Source: Agapanthus africanus
Lineage: Eukaryota > Streptophyta > Magnoliopsida > Asparagales > Amaryllidaceae
Direction of reading: 5' to 3'
NCBI GenBank assembly: GCA_030015575.1
Contig: JASDDO010000006.1
Coordinates: 103,904,045 to 103,968,044 of the forward strand
DNA length: 64,000 nucleotides
Shown: one piece after another, positions 59,101 to 64,000 of the stretch
How positions within the stretch are numbered: position 1 is the stretch's first letter
Layout: every line of letters starts with the position of its first letter
Program-made: the position numbers and the translations under genes
Notes under the pieces: model-generated
Seen by the model: only the letters and a program-made list of their open reading frames with translations
Told to the model about the DNA's origin: nothing
The model's database searches: none

Positions 59101-59774
59101 CCCAAATCAGACATCATTTTCTGGGCTTCGTACCAGCTTTCGGGCACATTATTTCCCGAAGGCATAGAATCTTTCAAGAACGAAAGAAGCATTGTGAATG
59201 ACTTGTTGCTCCATCCATTTAGGCACTTAATCTGGAAATGTTGGACGAACCATGAGAGGGTGGAATACTTCGCATTCTCATAAATTGGTTTTCTAGCATC
59301 ATTCATGAAATTTTCATATTTATCCGCACGCGGTCCTTGACCGGAAGGAATGTCATCTTCGGTACGAATAGATTCACCTAGGGCAGCCTCTACCATATCC
59401 TCCATTTCTTCAGATGGAAATAAATTTCCGTATCCTGCCATATTACCGAATTCTTCTTCTTCTCCTGCAGCATTATCTTGTTCTCCTTCTTCTTCTACCG
59501 CAGTACTGCATTCTTCTCCTTCCCCGTGATATTTCCAAGTTGAATAAAGTCTAGTAAACCCATGTTTTACAATATGAAGCTCTGCCAATTCTACCTTCTG
59601 CCAGTACTTATTGCCACATCTATCGCACGGACAGAGAATCTTCTCTATTATGATCTTATTATGTGCTCGTGCAAATTCAAGGAAAGCAGCAACTCCTGCG
59701 ACAAACTTAGGTTGCATACGTTGTTTCCAATCCACATACATCCAGTCCTTAACTCTGACGTACTCATGGGCCAT
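56190..59774 (-). pseudogene. TNP2-like transposase gene of element H
   Basis: The first block (59774-58992) begins near MYVDWKQRM (59741) with the transposase-associated domain (CPCDRCGNKYW). The second (58988-57486) holds the Transposase_21/TNP2 core (DPRNVRLGLAADGFCPF, GWSVHGHKACPHC, YCGHQRFL) and the following DUF4218 region (LPNAAYHMSQPEKK, PVQYRWMYPVER). They are contiguous in frame apart from a TAA at 58989-58991. After a GTACGTG donor near 57484 come exons of about 57396-57134, 57053-56950 and 56862-56198, the last with a DUF4216-like segment (FYIFHCTWYDPR). TNP2 cuts at the element ends. Gene order and strand are usual for CACTA elements. The stop could be read around only if splicing removes it (GAGGCCAG/GTATAAG precedes it). 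Confidence 0.85.
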
Positions 59775-59910
59775 GTTAGACTGAATAACATATAAATTGT
59801 AGGTTATGCTGACTATATTGAGAAATATAAGAACGGGATAGTTACTGACAAAGGAGAAAATCCGTGTATATGCTTTGTGTGTGCGTTTGTCGTTGAAAAG
59901 AATAAATTAT

Positions 59911-61221
59911 CGCACGTTATGTTGACTGATAGACGGGGACTAAGTGGCGCTTTTAGTTTCATATATTGGTATCGATGGGAATATGAAGGTTTCATATTAT
60001 CATATATTGGTTTTAACCCGAACATCTCGAATCGCTCTCTGATTATGCGTTTGTATGTATGTGTTCCGGCTGTCGGGGGTAGGCTTCTATCCCATTAAGA
60101 ATGTATAGAGCGAACGCCCATCACTTGTGCTTTCAACCGTTTCGAGTAAATTTCGGCAGCACCTCCCCGCTGTTCTCCGAGTACACTGTAATAGAATAGA
60201 TAATCATTTCAAAGCTGTGAAACAACGTTGAAATGAACATCTAATCTATCTTTGTACACGGAGAACCAGCGGAAAGATACCGACGAAATATCTCGAAACG
60301 GATGAAAACACAAGTGAATGAAGGCGTTTGCTTTATACATTCTTAACTTGTCCACACGGGACAAATCTATGGGTTACTATACGATTGAATTTTCTCGTCG
60401 CGTAGACTATACGACGGTTGTTAGTATCGAGCTATACTGTCCGATATTTAACAACCTTCGTATAGTTCTAGGTCACGACGAGAATCGCACGTATGTTAAC
60501 CGATAGACGGGGACTAAGTGGCGCTTTTAGTTTCATATATGGGTATCGATGGGAATATGAAGGTTTCATATTATCATTGAGTATCATATATTGGTTTTAA
60601 CCCGAACATCTCGAATCGCTCTCTAATTATGCGTTTGTATGTATGTGTTCCGGCTGTCGGGGGTAGGCTTCTATCCCATTAAGAATGTATTGAGCGAACG
60701 CCCATCACTTGTGTTTTCAACCGTTTCGAGTAAATTTCGGCAGCACCTCCCCGCTGTTCTCCGAGTACACTGTAATAGAATAGATAATCATTTCAAAGCT
60801 GTGAAACAACGTTGAAATGAACATCTAATCTATCTTTGTACACGGAGAACCAGCGGAAAGATACCGACGAAATATCTCGAAACGGATGAAAACACAAGTG
60901 AATGAAGGCGTTTGCTTTATACATTCTTAACTTGTCCACACGGGACAAATCTATGGGTTACCATACGATTGAATTTTCTCGTCGCGTAGACTATACGACG
61001 GTTGTTAGTATCGAGCTATACTGTCCGATATTTAACAACCTTCGTATAGTTCTAGGTCACGACGAGCATCGCACGTATGTTAACCGATAAACGGGGACTA
61101 AGTGGCGCTTTTAGTTTCATATATGGGTATCGATGGGAATATGAAGGTTTCATATTATCATCGAGTATCATATATTGGTTTTAACCTGAATATCTCGAGT
61201 CGCTCTCTAATTATGCGTTTG
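59911..61221. repeat. 575-584-bp tandem repeats with long internal hairpins
   Basis: Two full units (59911-60485 and 60486-61069) and a partial third (61070-61221), nearly identical. Each unit contains a large inverted repeat (unit 1: arms about 60098-60180 and 60255-60350, sharing TTAAGAATGTATA and CCGTTTCGAG). A second hairpin has ACTATACGACGGTTGTTA facing TAACAACCTTCGTATAGT (unit 1, about 60408-60468). The array lies directly upstream of the TNP2 gene, where its promoter should be. Confidence 0.85.
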
Positions 61222-62089
61222 TTGTGCATTCGTGTTGTATGTGTAACATGATTTTAAACCATTGAGATCAAGATTGATAGAACTGATCATCCTACATTGC
61301 AATAGCATTCATCAACCAAAAACTATTATTGCAATGGTATACATCTAAAATAATCAACAATTAAAACTACAAATATAGGATACTGATATCATAAAGCATT
61401 ATGAGACACGTCATCTGCCACGTGTCGTGATCATGGAAATCGCTAATATTGAGCATCATCAAGATTAGATTATGGTTTTGAAGCAAGTTATTGAGCATCT
61501 TGGATTGATTGTCAAGTGTTGATTTTTATTTCAACACTTGAGAGAATGAAAATCATAAATACAGTTGCAAAATGTGTTCCTCACCCCCATAAAGTGGATC
61601 TTAACAATCCAGACAAGACCATCATTATTCAAATTGCCAAGGTAGACATAATCTCAGCAGTTATTTACGGTTGCTAGCTTGTATTGCTTGTTGCTATTCT
61701 TTTTTTTCCTTGTCCTTTCTTTCTTTCTTTTTTTGGGGGGTGGGGGGTTGTGTTTGAAAAGTTTTAACCAACTCACTGCTATTTCTAGGCAATGCAGGAA
61801 TATAACTAGTTTTATCCCCCAAAAGAAAGAGCTTGAGGCTTCATGAGTCAAGCGATGTGTACGTATAATTATAGGATTTTCTTGCTAGCGGTTCATTTAC
61901 AACTATTCTTTAGTCTATATACCTAGCATCTGCTACTAGATATTACATCTTGCATCAACACCCTGCATGTTAAAATCAAAATCGACTATTTTTTTCTTGA
62001 TCTTTTTCTGATTTTCTACCATCTGTGTCGAGTAAATTATGATTAACATTATATTTGTCAACTAATCAGAATAGCCATTCAACCAGCCC
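61222..62089. other. AT-rich region of H without recognised features
   Basis: No gene is seen. T-rich and G-rich runs occur at 61697-61748. Confidence 0.4.
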
Positions 62090-62240
62090 CACCGTAACCC
62101 TAACCCCAGCCCCACCGTAACCCTAACCCCAGCCTCACCCCAGAAGCAGCCGAACCCCAACCCTAACCCTACCCCGACCCCGACCCCGACCGCCACCACG
62201 ACCCCTGCCCAACCCCAACTCTCGCGCGCGAAACCCAGAC
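62090..62240. repeat. Degenerate CCCTAA/CCCCGA-rich tract
   Basis: Short variants of CCCTAAC, CCCCAG and CCCCGAC alternate for about 150 bp. The order is irregular and interrupted, unlike a telomere array. Confidence 0.6.
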
Positions 62241-62322
62241 CCAGCCGTGAACCCTAAGCCCAAAATAATCCAAAAATGCTTTAATTTACCTCAAGATTTA
62301 TACCTGAACGGCTGCTGGTGGG

Positions 62323-62465
62323 CTGGAGCGACGACGGTGGCGATTTGGCGACGAAACCGGCGGTGGCGACGACGGTGGCGACGAAACAGGCGCTGGCGAC
62401 GACGGTGGCGACGAAACCGGCGGTGGCGACAACGGAGGCGACGGTGGCGACGACGGAGGCGATTT
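62323..62465. repeat. GGCGAC-type minisatellite near the right end of H
   Basis: Repeats of GGTGGCGACGA and GGCGACGAAAC in units of about 12 and 33 bp. Long ORFs through it are a result of repeat length divisible by three. On the minus strand it would be Ser/Pro-rich if transcribed from the right-hand promoter. Confidence 0.7.
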
Positions 62466-62547
62466 GGGGTTTTTTTCTCGCGCGCGATTGAGAGAGAGAG
62501 AGAAAGTGAGCGTAGGCGATCGATATGGGGTTTTGGTAAATAGATAT

Positions 62548-62753
62548 TTACTTGCCCCTACGGATATACCCGTAGGTCCTTTGTTTGCGGCTCCGTAGGG
62601 GCAAACACCAAATTAAGAATTAATATTTTTATTCTTAGATGTCTGTGCCCGTAGGGGCAACCTTTTAGCCCTACGGATTAATACGTAGGGCCAAGTAAAA
62701 TCTGCCCCAATGGATATGTTCATCCGTAGGGGCAACCCCCTATTATACTAGTG
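62548..62753. repeat. Right subterminal palindrome array of element H
   Basis: About three to four CCCCTACGGAT/ATCCGTAGGGG-type units, fewer and more diverged than on the left, ending in the inverted terminus at 62753. Confidence 0.8.
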
Positions 62754-63120
62754 TTTCTTTTCTTTTCTTTTCCTTTCTTAATAAATCAACAACCATGCTA
62801 TAAAATATGTAGGAAAGCCATGGAAATAAATGTAACAAGTGTAGAAATGATATGGTGCATGTTTTGCACAAAATATGCTAAATATCCAATTAGCGATTTT
62901 TATTCGTGATTAGCACTAAATTAGCATATAATTAATCATAAAAACTTAAAATTTGCATAATTTACATAAAACACCCTCTTTTAAATAATTTCCATAATTT
63001 TCCAAAATTTTCCCCATTTATCGGTATTTAATTGTACCGTCTTATTAAAATATTCAATATTTTATTATTAAATTATAAAAATTACGTAAAAATAATATTT
63101 TATTTTTTTGAAATGTTACA
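62754..63120 (-). repeat. LTR of element D, segment 4 (starting part)
   Basis: After the TTT duplication of H, the A-type LTR resumes in reverse complement and finishes with GAAATGTTACA at 63120, the mirror of TGTAACATTTC that starts LTRs A and G. Confidence 0.88.
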
Positions 63121-64000
63121 ATCTCCCCCCCCCCCCTTAAATAAATTCGGTCCCCGAATTTAAATTTTAAACCTCCAAATTCTAAAACATTTCAATAAAA
63201 GACTAAGTCGTCGGGGCTCCGAAATCATCAATACATAAACGTATCATAGCACAAGGCATGTGCATGAGCAATGAGCAGATAACTCAAAATCAAAACTCCT
63301 TCAAGCATCCCGCAATCATCGGAGTCATAGTGAAGACACAAAGTTCAAATTCAAAACAAAACCGATATGATATACATCATAATTATACATGTAGACATCA
63401 AATCTATACATGTAAATAACTAAAAGAAATGCATGCCAAACCTTTTTAAGTCGTTGTGCGATTCACATAACAATGCACAGTGGCGGACGTCTATTGTAAG
63501 AAAATAATCATATATGTATACTTATCCTTGTTTAATATATACGTCCCGCCGTTTTGAAAACAATTTAGAAGGGTTCCCTTGTTTTAAATGTTTCGTGTCA
63601 TATCAGACACGTAGGTAATACTGAGACAATAGCTCGCTTTTTGGAAATCCTTTCGATAACTATCAATGCATGCAAAATATATCCAGGTACTGTCCTCTGA
63701 CTAGTCCTGCTCAGTACGAAAATATATAGCAAATATCATAAAAACGTACTGCTCCATAAGAAATCAATCCCAAGATGTATATAAAGATACCCTGTGAGTC
63801 TGGTGCGCACGGAAATCAAAATCCATATATGTGCCATACATGTGCACAGAAACAACATCTAGGTGCAACGGGTGTGCACGAAACATCTATCATAGGCAAC
63901 ATGTGTGCCTGACAGCAAAATCAGGTGCATCTGACATACACGAAGAATCCCGATTTGGTGCATCTGGTGTGCACCAAAATCGCATCTCAAAACATTCGCT
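63121..64000 (-). other. Polypurine tract and 3' untranslated internal region of element D (continues beyond window)
   Basis: On the minus strand the tract has 13 consecutive G (63125-63137) before AGAT and the LTR, against six in A and five in E. Beyond it the sequence matches 1741-2401 of element A, including the GTGCAC-rich repeats near 63780-64000. D therefore lies mostly to the right of the window, and 19649-63120 is its 3' LTR. Confidence 0.85.

Larger units (their letters stand above)
52125..62753 (-). mobile_element. Element H: complete CACTA (En/Spm) DNA transposon
   Basis: The left end is CACTACTACAAATAAGGG and the right end, reverse-complemented, CACTAGTATAATAGGGGG; both run into GTTGCCCCTACGG-type repeats. 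The 3-bp duplication TTT is at 52122-52124 and 62754-62756. The 10.6-kb body carries a TNP2-like transposase gene and a TNPA/Ptta-like gene on the minus strand, subterminal palindrome arrays at both ends, and a tandem repeat array. The in-frame stops noted in both genes suggest it can no longer move by itself unless they are bypassed. It inserted into LTR D. Confidence 0.95.

Noticed and set aside
62090-62240. Interstitial telomere repeat
   Set aside because: CCCTAA units are few, irregular and mixed with CCCCGA and CCCCAG; more likely a GC-rich promoter or simple repeat in the CACTA element.
62247-62543. 98-codon Arg/Trp-rich ORF at the right end of H
   Set aside because: It is the wrong frame through a GGCGAC minisatellite whose unit length is divisible by three.

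Overview
The window is intergenic plant DNA made almost entirely of transposable elements. I see no host protein gene, rRNA or tRNA gene. The Ty3/gypsy chromoviruses with chromodomain-like C-termini, the Athila-type gypsy element, the Ty1/copia remnants, the initiator-Met and Asp tRNA primer sites and the CACTA element with TNP2/TNPA-like genes together indicate a flowering plant, most likely a eudicot with a repeat-rich genome. The species cannot be told from the sequence.

Left part (1-19648), older and more decayed. It holds the 3' end and a 4.1-kb 3' LTR of a plus-strand chromovirus (element A, 1-6537), three consecutive long stem-loops (6781-7015), a broken plus-strand copia element (B, about 7480-12400), the gag gene and 5' LTR of a minus-strand chromovirus (C, 12372-17123), an Athila gag fragment (17421-18226) joined to a minus-strand copia LTR fragment (18246-18917), and a short dispersed sequence seen twice (6538-6780 and 19425-19648).

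Right part (19649-63120) is one LTR of a minus-strand element (D, same family as A) spread over 43.5 kb by insertions. Into D went (i) a complete minus-strand chromovirus E (20726-44383, target duplication GTCGC), itself split after the second codon of its gag gene by a complete, young Athila element F (28803-40805, target duplication GCGGC) with an uninterrupted 1962-codon gag-pol; (ii) a plus-strand solo LTR G of the A/D family (47268-51923); and (iii) a complete 10.6-kb CACTA transposon H (52125-62753, target duplication TTT). After 63120 comes the polypurine tract and internal DNA of element D, which runs off the window.

Genes work in sets. E and F each encode Gag, protease, reverse transcriptase, RNase H and integrase on the minus strand between a primer-binding site on the right and a polypurine tract on the left. 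F looks coding-intact, while E is disrupted by F and by two frameshifts. H carries a TNP2-like transposase and, downstream on the same strand, a TNPA/Ptta-like gene, flanked by subterminal arrays of palindromes that are the likely protein-binding sites.

The most interesting signals are not genes. They are (1) a stem-loop in every chromovirus LTR whose stem sequence changes while pairing is kept, (2) three adjacent stem-loops with a constant apical motif and unrelated stems at 6781-7015, (3) a three-fold module of purine tract plus adjacent small hairpin in F, and (4) GGCC-ended palindromes shared by LTRs of two unrelated gypsy lineages.
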